Of a stretch of 9,218 bases of DNA, positions 1 to 6,349 are shown in pieces. The DNA lies in NCBI GenBank assembly GCA_017960065.1, contig JAGCZK010000220.1, positions 1-9,218 on the forward strand, written 5' to 3'. This DNA is from Paludibacteraceae bacterium (GTDB taxonomy: Bacteria > Bacteroidota > Bacteroidia > Bacteroidales > Paludibacteraceae). The notes under the pieces were generated by a model that had not been told where the DNA came from, made no database searches, and saw only the letters and a list, made by a program, of their open reading frames with translations. The number at the start of each line of letters is the position of its first letter. The stretch's first letter is position 1. A program made the position numbers and the translations under genes.

Positions 1-1283
1 CAGGGCACCCCGTCGGTGTTCACAATACAGTTTTCGGGCACATACACCGCATAGCCGACCGACACCGCACTCTTGTCTTCGACCGTCACGGGCCGGATAG
101 CCCCGGTCGGACAGGCTTGCGAGCAGCGGACGCATTCGGGGCGGCACCACCCGCGCTCAAACGACATTTCGGGTTGCATCAGCGACCCCAGGTCGCGGCT
201 CGGACGCAACACCCCGTTGGGGCAGGCCGACACGCACAACTGGCAGGCCGTACAATGGGCCGAAAAATGGCGCAGACTTTGCGCTCCCACCGGTTTAACC
301 GGGGTCTGGCGTTCGGGTATCCGCTTGTCTGCGATAACGGCAAGTCCGCCGTCGATCTTCTTTTTCTGCGCCATCACAGCATCGGCCGCCAACACGGCCC
401 CTACCGCCAAAAATCCGCGGCGCGAGGCGTCGGGTGCCGTCTCGACGGCGACAACGGCGCTCTTTTTCGCGCGGCCCAGCGAAATCGCCTTCTGATGGCA
501 GCGTTCGATACAATTCATGCAGCCGACACAACGGCTGTAGTCGATCTGATGGGTCTTGGCATCGATACACGACGATTTGCAGTTGCGGGCGCAAAGGCCG
601 CAGCGGTTGCATTTGTCATCGTCGATACGGATTTTCAGCAAACTGAAACGCGACACCGTCCCCAACAGCGTGCCCACCGGGCAGATGCTGTTGCACCAGA
701 TACGGCCTTCGCGCCACGACAAGACGGCGAGCAGCACCAGCGTGACGACCGCCACTGTTAGGGTCGCAACGGATTTGACCCACACATCGGTTTCGTAAAA
801 GGCATAGCTGTCCATCCGTTCGGCCAAGGCCGCCAACAGGTTGTTGCCCCACGCATACAAGGGGGCCAGCAGCGAACTGCAAATACGGCCGAAAGCACTG
901 TAGGGCGCGATCAGATTGGCGATGACGCCCGTACCTGGAATCAGCATCAGCACGACAAACAAGGCCAGCACCCCATAGCGCAGCCAGGTCAGCGGCTTAC
1001 GGTACTGGTAACGGTTGCGTTTGGCTTTGAGCCCGAAATGGGCGAACACGTCTTGCAGAATGCCCAACGGACAGATGACCGAACAATAGACCCGCCCCAG
1101 CAGCCACGTCAGCAGCAACAGGACGACCACAACCACCACATTGAGGGCCAACAGCGCCGGCAGAAACTGCAGCTTGGCCATCCACCCCAAATAGCGGTGG
1201 GCGATGCCGGTAAAATCAAGAAACAGCCAAGTCAGCCCCAGGCCGAAAAGGCACGCCAGCAGAATGCGGACTTTGCGCAACAT
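1..1283 (-). CDS. NapH/NapG-like membrane polyferredoxin (4Fe-4S), 3' end cut by window edge
   Basis: The frame is open from an ATG at 1283 to the left edge, giving 427 visible residues. Hydrophobic segments lie near residues 5-24, 39-63, 101-122 and 170-190. Two CxxxCP motifs (C67/C71 and C197/C201) follow membrane segments, as in NapH/CcoG-type quinol-dehydrogenase proteins. A two-cluster ferredoxin domain follows (C225, C228, C231, C235/C239, then C252, C255, C258, C262). Residues 287-292 read SRRGFL, a Tat consensus, followed by a weakly hydrophobic stretch to about 305. After it comes a second Fe-S domain with C344, C347, C350, C354 and C380, C384, C387, C391, resembling NapG. Known of the family: NapH/NapG pass electrons from quinol to periplasmic reductases. 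Inferred: N-terminal half in the membrane and cytoplasm, C-terminal half in the periplasm. It begins 8 bp after the nitroreductase gene, so the two are probably co-transcribed. The end and any further clusters are outside the window. Confidence 0.85.
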   Translation of the reverse strand, partial: MLRKVRILLACLFGLGLTWLFLDFTGIAHRYLGWMAKLQFLPALLALNVVVVVVLLLLTWLLGRVYCSVICPLGILQDVFAHFGLKAKRNRYQYRKPLTWLRYGVLALFVVLMLIPGTGVIANLIAPYSAFGRICSSLLAPLYAWGNNLLAALAERMDSYAFYETDVWVKSVATLTVAVVTLVLLAVLSWREGRIWCNSICPVGTLLGTVSRFSLLKIRIDDDKCNRCGLCARNCKSSCIDAKTHQIDYSRCVGCMNCIERCHQKAISLGRAKKSAVVAVETAPDASRRGFLAVGAVLAADAVMAQKKKIDGGLAVIADKRIPERQTPVKPVGAQSLRHFSAHCTACQLCVSACPNGVLRPSRDLGSLMQPEMSFERGWCRPECVRCSQACPTGAIRPVTVEDKSAVSVGYAVYVPENCIVNTDGVP

Positions 1284-1291
1284 ACGACTGT

Positions 1292-1984
1292 TTACCAGCG
1301 GTTATAGTGAATGGCTTCGGGATTCCACTTGTCCTTGACATCGGGATCTTCGGCCGGATAGCCCATGGTCAGCACGTCCAACACGAGATAACGGTCGGAA
1401 ATGTTCAGCACATCGGCGATTTTCTGCGCTTTTTCGCGGTTGGGATAGCCGCCGATCCAGCAGGCACCCAAGCCAAAGCCGTGAGCGGCGAGCAGCATGT
1501 TTTCGGTCATGGCCGAGCAGTCCTCCACCCAGAAACTCCAACCTTCGCCTTCGAAGGCTTTGGTCATATCGCCGGCAACGACGATGGCAAAGGCGCATCC
1601 GCTAACCATTTGCGGGTTGCGCTGATGCAGCGTATCGGACAGCACTTGCAGCAATTCGCGGTCGGTAATCACGCCCAAGGCCCACGGCTGGCTGTTGACC
1701 GCCGTCGGAGCCGACATGCCGGCACGCAGGATTTTGTCGATAATGAGGCTGTCAACGGGTTGGTCGGTATAGGCACGCACGCTCTTGCGGGTAACGATGG
1801 CGTTGTAAACGATGTCGCCGACATTGCCCTGGGCGTTGCAGCATTGCCGCTCACATTTCTTTTCACATTTCTGATCACAGTTTTCACCGCATTTTTGGGC
1901 ACATTCCTGACCACATCCGCACTTGTTGCAGGCGGTAAACAACGTTGCGGTCATCAGGGCCGCTAGAAAGAGGATTTTTTTCAT
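1292..1984 (-). CDS. Exported lipoprotein nitroreductase with Cys-rich spacer
   Basis: 230 residues. Residues 1-18 (MKK, then a hydrophobic run) followed by C19 form a lipoprotein signal peptide (FTAC). Residues 19-49 hold ten cysteines, seven of them spaced exactly four apart (C24 to C48). From about residue 57 the protein is a nitroreductase-family FMN domain: R66-K-S-V-R70 and S91-A-P-T-A-V-N-S-Q-P-W101 match the FMN-binding elements, and G171-L-G-A-C-W-I-G-G179 is the family's C-terminal glycine-rich segment. The family reduces nitro, quinone or flavin substrates, normally with NAD(P)H. That donor should be absent outside the cytoplasmic membrane, so another donor is likely; the polyferredoxin gene 8 bp downstream is the obvious candidate. 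There is no acidic cluster directly after C19, so the Bacteroidetes surface-export signal appears absent and a periplasm-facing location is inferred. The true substrate is unknown. Confidence 0.9.
   Translation of the reverse strand: MKKILFLAALMTATLFTACNKCGCGQECAQKCGENCDQKCEKKCERQCCNAQGNVGDIVYNAIVTRKSVRAYTDQPVDSLIIDKILRAGMSAPTAVNSQPWALGVITDRELLQVLSDTLHQRNPQMVSGCAFAIVVAGDMTKAFEGEGWSFWVEDCSAMTENMLLAAHGFGLGACWIGGYPNREKAQKIADVLNISDRYLVLDVLTMGYPAEDPDVKDKWNPEAIHYNRW
1841..1915 (-). repeat. 12-bp periodic Cys-tetrad coding repeat
   Basis: Inside the nitroreductase gene, codons 24-48 encode six consecutive four-residue units, each starting with cysteine (CGQE, CAQK, CGEN, CDQK, CEKK, CERQ) and closed by C48. 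The DNA period is 12 bp, with TGT/TGC at each unit start and A-rich codons between. The units have diverged, so this is an old or selected repeat, not a fresh duplication. The extra cysteines C19, C22 and C49 flank it. Confidence 0.85.
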
Positions 1985-2014
1985 AATGATTTGATTGAAT
2001 GACGATTATTAAAT

Positions 2015-3772
2015 TTATTTTGAATTCAGCAAAGCCAAGATGTCGGCCGCAATCTGCTCGGGCAGAAGGCGCAATTCGGTCAGCAGCGGCTTGACTTGGA
2101 ACCGGTCGTAGAATTCCTTTTTCAGGCCGCGGCACAGCACCTTCATCGCGCTGTCGCCGTAGAATTGGGCGATTTTGGCCCCGAAGCCGCCTTCCATGAT
2201 GCCGTCTTCGAGCGTCATGACCAGTTCGTGGTCGGCTTTGAGCGACTCGAGCAGCCCGGTATCAACACCCGAGACGAACTTGGGGTTGATGAGTGTGGCG
2301 CGGATGCCCTGCTGTTGCAGCAGGGCGGCGGCTTGCGCCGCTTGGGCCTGGAATACCCCCAGGCCCAACAGCGCCACGCGTTTGCCGCGTTGCTTCACCT
2401 CATATTTGTTGAGCTGGTTGTAGTCGGTTTTGTCGGGTTGGCCCGAAGCCACCACCCTTTCGGGAACGCGGATGGCCACCGGGCCCTGCTTTTGCGTCAT
2501 GGCCCAGTCGAGCATGGCGAAATATTCTTCTTTGGTCACCGGCGACAGGTAGGTCAGACCGGGGATGTTCGAAATCATCGGAATGTCTTGAAAACCGGTG
2601 TGGGTCACATCGTTGAGGCTGTAAACGCCGTTGTAGAACACCAAAATCACCGCCGGGTTGCCGTTGAGCGACAAATCCTGGGTCAGCTGGTCGTAGGTGC
2701 GCTGCAAAAACGTGCTGTTGAGCGCAAACACCGGGCGGCCGCCGGCCTTGGCGATGCCCGACGCCATGGCAATGGCGTGCTCCTCGCAAATGCCCACATC
2801 GACAAACTGTTTGCCGGCCTCGACACGCATGGCGGGCGTAAAGCCGAAGGTCATGGGCATGGCCGCCGTAATGGCCACCACTTCGGGGCGGGTTTTGATC
2901 TGGTTCATCAGGTAGGCACCCGTCAGGTCCTGGTAGTTTTCGCCTTCGAACTGCACCTTGCACTGGCCGCTGGCCAAATCGAAGGGGAAGCCCCAGTGGA
3001 AGAATTCGCGGTTGCGCATGGCCGGGCCGTAGCCGTTGCCTTTCTGCGTATGCAGGTGCACCACCACCGGATGGTCGGTGTCCTTCACCTGGCGCAGCAG
3101 TTCGACCAGCACTTCGACATCGTTGCCCTTGTCTTCATAGACATAGTCGAGCCCCATGGCTTTGAAGAAATTGCATTCGGCCTTGCCGTTGGTATCGCGC
3201 AACTGCTTGAGGTTGCGATACATACCGCCACGGTTTTCGGGGATGGACATTTCGTTGTCGTTGACAATGACGATGCAGTTGGTGCCCAGTTCGGCCACAT
3301 TGTTGAGGCCTTCGAAGGCTTCGCCGCCACTGAGCGAGCCGTCGCCGATGACGGCCACCACGTGGTATTTCTGCGAAAGCAGGTCGCGGCCTTTGGCCAA
3401 ACCGCAAGCCAGACTGACCGAGGTGGAGGTATGCCCCACATTGAACATGTCGTGGGCCGATTCGGCCGGATTGGTATAGCCCGAAACATCGTCGTAATGG
3501 GCGGCATCGGTAAAAGCCTGCATGCGGCCGGTCAGCATCTTGTGGGTATAGCTCTGGTGCGACACGTCGAAGACGAACTTGTCTTGCGGCGAATCGAACA
3601 CATAATGCATGGCTACGGTCGCCTCGACAAAGCCGAGGTTGGGGCCGATATGGCCGCCGTGCTCGCTCAACTTCTTGAGCAAGGTGGTGCGCAACTCCTG
3701 ACAAAGAGCCGGTAATTCCTTAACAGTCAACCCCTTCAAAGCTTGGGGCGATTGGATGGTTTCGAGATACAT
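2015..3772 (-). CDS. Short DXS-like thiamine-diphosphate enzyme (DXS paralogue family)
   Basis: 585 residues, against about 620 for E. coli DXS. It aligns along its whole length with 1-deoxy-D-xylulose-5-phosphate synthase. Seen: H41 (E. coli H49) in GGHIGPNLG, the thiamine motif G143-D-G with N171-D-N-E-M-S-I, H259 (H299), E330 (catalytic E370) and H391 (H431). The shortening lies mostly between residues 180 and 205, where about 30 residues of the DXS active-site lid are missing; downstream of it the offset to E. coli is a constant 40. At that offset the acceptor-binding residues differ: Y392 is N352, R420 is Y380, D427 is N387 and R478 is E438. DXS makes DXP from pyruvate and glyceraldehyde 3-phosphate for isoprenoid, thiamine and pyridoxal synthesis. 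From memory, similar short copies coexist with a full-length dxs in gut bacteria. I therefore infer related carboligase chemistry with a different acceptor and withhold the symbol dxs. It lies 26 bp after the YccA-like gene and 30 bp before the nitroreductase. Confidence 0.88.
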   Translation of the reverse strand: MYLETIQSPQALKGLTVKELPALCQELRTTLLKKLSEHGGHIGPNLGFVEATVAMHYVFDSPQDKFVFDVSHQSYTHKMLTGRMQAFTDAAHYDDVSGYTNPAESAHDMFNVGHTSTSVSLACGLAKGRDLLSQKYHVVAVIGDGSLSGGEAFEGLNNVAELGTNCIVIVNDNEMSIPENRGGMYRNLKQLRDTNGKAECNFFKAMGLDYVYEDKGNDVEVLVELLRQVKDTDHPVVVHLHTQKGNGYGPAMRNREFFHWGFPFDLASGQCKVQFEGENYQDLTGAYLMNQIKTRPEVVAITAAMPMTFGFTPAMRVEAGKQFVDVGICEEHAIAMASGIAKAGGRPVFALNSTFLQRTYDQLTQDLSLNGNPAVILVFYNGVYSLNDVTHTGFQDIPMISNIPGLTYLSPVTKEEYFAMLDWAMTQKQGPVAIRVPERVVASGQPDKTDYNQLNKYEVKQRGKRVALLGLGVFQAQAAQAAALLQQQGIRATLINPKFVSGVDTGLLESLKADHELVMTLEDGIMEGGFGAKIAQFYGDSAMKVLCRGLKKEFYDRFQVKPLLTELRLLPEQIAADILALLNSK

Positions 3773-3798
3773 GGATCAGGTTAAAAGTCGGTTAAACG

Positions 3799-4524
3799 TT
3801 AGCGGCGGTTGCCCAAAAAGCGCAACAGGTACAGAAACAGGTTGATAAAGTCGAGGTACAGACTGAGCGCGCCGAGCAGGGCCACCTTTTGGGCGGAATC
3901 GTCGGATTCGCCGGCAAAGTTGGCGAGCATCCGTTTGATCTTCTGGGCGTCGTAGGCCGTCAGGGCGCTGAAAAGCAGCACGCCAATCCCCGAAACAATC
4001 AGGTTGAAGGTCGAGTTTTGCCAGAAAATTTGCACGATGCCGGCGATGATCAGGCCGAACAGCGCCATCAGCAGGAAACGGCCGAACCCGCTCAAATCGC
4101 GTTTGGTAAAGCTGCCGACCATGGCCATGGCGGCAAACATGCCGGCCGTCACGAAGAAGGTGCTGGCAATCGAGCTGGCGGTGTATGCAACGAAAATCAC
4201 ACTCAAGGTGGCACCGTTGATGAGCGAATAGAGCGCAAACATGACGGCCGCGGTGTTGAAGGAAAGTTTTTCAATCCGGGCCGAAAGGATAAAGACGAGC
4301 GCCAACTCGCCGATCAGCAGACCGTAAAAAAGAAGATTGTTCGTGAAAATGGCCGTCATAATTGAGGCCGACGCAGCCACTTCGTAGGCCACCAGACCGG
4401 TCAGGGCCATGGCAAGGGTCATCCACCAATACACGTTGCGCATCAGTTTGCGCTGTGCGACTGCCCACTCCTCTGCGGCATACGCGCCGGACTGGGTGCT
4501 GTTGAGATATTCGTTTTCGTTCAT
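3799..4524 (-). CDS. Bax inhibitor-1/YccA-family integral membrane protein
   Basis: 241 residues. A polar N-terminus (about 30 residues) precedes seven hydrophobic segments, near residues 32-52, 57-80, 89-113, 118-138, 149-167, 172-191 and 213-236. The family signature is present: T189-A-Y-D-A-Q-K-I-K near the sixth helix and S221-L-Y-L-D-F-I-N-L-F in the last. D192 and D225 sit where the paired aspartates of the Bacillus homologue YetJ form a pH-sensing latch for calcium leak. Bacterial members are inner-membrane proteins; E. coli YccA modulates the FtsH protease, and others conduct calcium. Which role applies here cannot be read from the sequence. It is the first gene of the four-gene minus-strand run, with its own promoter upstream. 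No Shine-Dalgarno sequence precedes the ATG, as usual in this phylum. Confidence 0.92.
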   Translation of the reverse strand: MNENEYLNSTQSGAYAAEEWAVAQRKLMRNVYWWMTLAMALTGLVAYEVAASASIMTAIFTNNLLFYGLLIGELALVFILSARIEKLSFNTAAVMFALYSLINGATLSVIFVAYTASSIASTFFVTAGMFAAMAMVGSFTKRDLSGFGRFLLMALFGLIIAGIVQIFWQNSTFNLIVSGIGVLLFSALTAYDAQKIKRMLANFAGESDDSAQKVALLGALSLYLDFINLFLYLLRFLGNRR

Positions 4525-4558
4525 CTTGACAGTTTTTGTTTTTGAAAAAGGTTTTGCA

Positions 4559-4591
4559 CAAAGTTAACACTTTTTGTCGGATAGCCCGCAA
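4559..4591 (-). promoter_or_regulatory. Bacteroidetes-type promoter for the yccA-like/dxs-like operon
   Basis: On the minus strand TAACTTTG (4559-4566) matches the TAnnTTTG -7 box of Bacteroidetes sigma factor. A TTG at 4589-4591 lies 22 nt upstream, slightly longer than the usual 19-21. Expected transcript start is about 30 nt before the ATG at 4524. Confidence 0.6.
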
Positions 4592-4615
4592 AAAAGCAAT
4601 TAAGAAATGTGAATT

Positions 4616-4645
4616 TTGCCCCTCGCAATTTTTTTATTACCTTTG
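4616..4645 (+). promoter_or_regulatory. Bacteroidetes-type promoter for the ABC-F gene
   Basis: TTG at 4616-4618, 19 nt spacer, then TACCTTTG at 4638-4645, a full match to TTG-(19-21)-TAnnTTTG. Transcription should start near 4650, leaving a leader of only about 10-15 nt before the ATG at 4663. This also rules out the in-frame upstream ATG at 4609, which precedes the promoter. Confidence 0.75.
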
Positions 4646-4662
4646 CGGGCAAATTTACCGAT

Positions 4663-6279
4663 ATGATTATTGTTTCCGACCTCGCCATCCAATTTGGCAA
4701 ACGCATTTTGTTTCAAGACGTTAACCTCAAGTTCACGCCGGGCAACTGCTACGGTGTCATCGGCGCCAACGGTGCCGGCAAATCGACCCTGCTGCGCATG
4801 CTCAGCGGTGCGCTCGAGCCGACCCGCGGCACCATCAGCTTCGGCCACAACGAACGCCTTTCGGTGTTGAAGCAAGACCACTTCGAATTCGACGAATATA
4901 CGGTCATGGACACCGTACTGATGGGGCACGAACGCCTGTGGAGCGTCATGAAGGAGAAAGACGCGCTCTACGCCAAAGAAGACTTTAGTGAAGCCGACGG
5001 CATCCGTGCCTCCGAGTTGGAAGAGGCCTTCGCCGAAATGGACGGCTGGAACGCCGAAAGCGACGCCGCCTCGCTGCTCAGCAGCCTCGGCATCAAGGAA
5101 GACCTGCACTACAGCCTGATGAAAGACCTCAGCGGTAAGCAGAAAGTGCGTATCCTGTTGGCCCGCGCCCTCTTCGGCAAACCCGACAACCTGCTGCTCG
5201 ACGAGCCTACCAACGACTTGGACATCGACACCATCGCCTGGCTCGAAAACTACCTGGCCAACTACGAAAACACCGTGCTGGTGGTATCGCACGACCGTCA
5301 CTTCCTCGACGCCGTCAGCACCCACACCGTCGATATCGACTACGGCAAAGTGAAACTTTTCGCCGGCAACTACTCCTACTGGTACGAATCGAGCCAGCTA
5401 GCCCTGCGCCAACAGCAGATGCAGAACAAGAAGGCCGAAGAAAAGCGCAAGGAACTCGAAGAGTTCATCCGCCGCTTCAGCGCCAACGTGGCCAAGTCGA
5501 AACAGGCCACCAGCCGCCGCAAGATGTTGGAGAAACTCAACGTCGAAGAAATCCAGCCTTCAACCCGCAAAGACCCGGGCATCATCTTCACGCCCGAACG
5601 CGAACCGGGCAACATGGTGCTCGAAGTCAAGGGGCTATCGGCCTCGGTCGACGGCACCTGCCTGTTCAAGGACGTCAACTTCAATGTGGAGAAAGACGAC
5701 AAAATCGCCTTCGTGTCGCGCGACCCGCGTGCCATGACCGCCTTGTTTGAAATCATCAACGGCAACCAGAAGGCCGACAGCGGCTCGTACAACTGGGGCG
5801 TCACCATCACCACCGCCTACCTGCCGCTCGACAACAGCCGCTTCTTCGACACCGACCTCAACCTGGTCGATTGGCTGAGCCAATACTCGCCCGACACCAC
5901 CGAGTCGTTTGTCCGCGGCTACCTCGGACGCATGCTCTTTGCCGGCGAGGAAATCTACAAAAAAGCCAGTGTGCTATCGGGTGGCGAAAAGATGCGCTGC
6001 ATGATTTCGCGCATGATGCTCAAAAACGCCAACGTCATGGTGCTCGACTCTCCTGCCAACCACCTCGATTTGGAATCCATCCAGGCCTTCAACAACTCGC
6101 TGAAAACCTTTAAGGGCAATGTGCTGATGGCCTCGCACGACCACGAGTTTATCCAAACCGTGTGCAACCGCATCATCGAGCTTACGCCCAACGGCATCAT
6201 CGACAAGGTGACCAGCTACGACGACTACCTCGACGACGAAAACGTCAAGGCCCAACAGCAGCGCCTGTACGGCTGCTGA
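4663..6279 (+). CDS. YbiT-type ABC-F ATPase with degenerate second ATP site
   Basis: 538 residues, close to E. coli YbiT (530), and similar to it throughout. ABC-F proteins are soluble twin ATPases that bind the ribosomal E site and act on the P-site tRNA to relieve stalled or idle ribosomes. First cassette: Walker A G34-A-N-G-A-G-K40-S-T, signature L156-S-G-K-Q, Walker B L177-L-L-D-E181, switch H210. The linker, about 236-310, is charged and helical with R-F-S-A-N near 271-275, as in YbiT. Second cassette: the Walker A position reads S352-R-D-P-R-A-M358-T, without the glycines or lysine; the signature L438-S-G-G-E-K is intact; Walker B reads V460-L-D-S463-P-A-N, with serine for the catalytic glutamate; switch H492 is kept. 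So one composite ATP site is intact and the other looks dead. The start at 4663 is chosen because M-I-I-V-S-D-L fits the family N-terminus and the promoter ends at 4645. It is single-gene and convergent with rplT. A resistance-type ABC-F is less likely given the YbiT similarity. Confidence 0.93.
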   Translation: MIIVSDLAIQFGKRILFQDVNLKFTPGNCYGVIGANGAGKSTLLRMLSGALEPTRGTISFGHNERLSVLKQDHFEFDEYTVMDTVLMGHERLWSVMKEKDALYAKEDFSEADGIRASELEEAFAEMDGWNAESDAASLLSSLGIKEDLHYSLMKDLSGKQKVRILLARALFGKPDNLLLDEPTNDLDIDTIAWLENYLANYENTVLVVSHDRHFLDAVSTHTVDIDYGKVKLFAGNYSYWYESSQLALRQQQMQNKKAEEKRKELEEFIRRFSANVAKSKQATSRRKMLEKLNVEEIQPSTRKDPGIIFTPEREPGNMVLEVKGLSASVDGTCLFKDVNFNVEKDDKIAFVSRDPRAMTALFEIINGNQKADSGSYNWGVTITTAYLPLDNSRFFDTDLNLVDWLSQYSPDTTESFVRGYLGRMLFAGEEIYKKASVLSGGEKMRCMISRMMLKNANVMVLDSPANHLDLESIQAFNNSLKTFKGNVLMASHDHEFIQTVCNRIIELTPNGIIDKVTSYDDYLDDENVKAQQQRLYGC

Positions 6280-6297
6280 TACCCCAAGCAAGCGCAT

Positions 6298-6331
6298 AAA
6301 AAAAAGCCTCCGAAAACTCGGAGGCTTTTTT
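6298..6331. terminator. Bidirectional intrinsic terminator
   Basis: Perfect 8-bp stem GCCTCCGA (6306-6313) and TCGGAGGC (6318-6325) with an AAAC loop. It is flanked by an A run (6298-6305) and a T run (6326-6331), so either strand's transcript ends in a hairpin plus U-tract. It lies 18 bp after the ABC-F stop and 18 bp after the rplT stop on the other strand, so it can end both convergent units. Confidence 0.93.
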
Positions 6332-6349
6332 ATTTGTGGGATCACCCGG

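Noticed and set aside
117..761. Overlapping plus-strand open frames across 73-798
   Set aside because: The minus strand of the same region encodes a continuous Fe-S protein with ordered cysteine motifs; the plus-strand proteins are shadows.
1985..2014. TAAATTTA before the nitroreductase gene as a promoter -7 box
   Set aside because: The last base does not match TAnnTTTG, and the nearest TTG is only about 12 nt upstream. With a 30-bp gap, co-transcription is more likely.
2096..3715. A 539-codon open frame on the plus strand opposite the DXS-like gene
   Set aside because: It is antisense to a gene with clear family motifs over its full length. Its protein is low-complexity, rich in H, G, V and A, and matches nothing I recognise; the openness follows from G/C-rich codon use on the other strand.
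4609..4662. An 18-residue upstream extension of the ABC-F protein from an ATG at 4609
   Set aside because: The ATG lies upstream of the likely promoter and transcript start, and the extra residues are not part of the YbiT-type N-terminus.
4600..5325. A 241-codon open frame on the minus strand opposite the ABC-F gene
   Set aside because: It mirrors the first cassette of the ABC-F protein and has the V/G/F/E-rich make-up of an antisense shadow, with no promoter or recognisable domain.
4663..6279. Antibiotic-resistance ABC-F (ribosomal protection)
   Set aside because: Length, linker and motif order follow YbiT, a housekeeping type, and there is no mobile element, resistance neighbour or attenuator-like leader.
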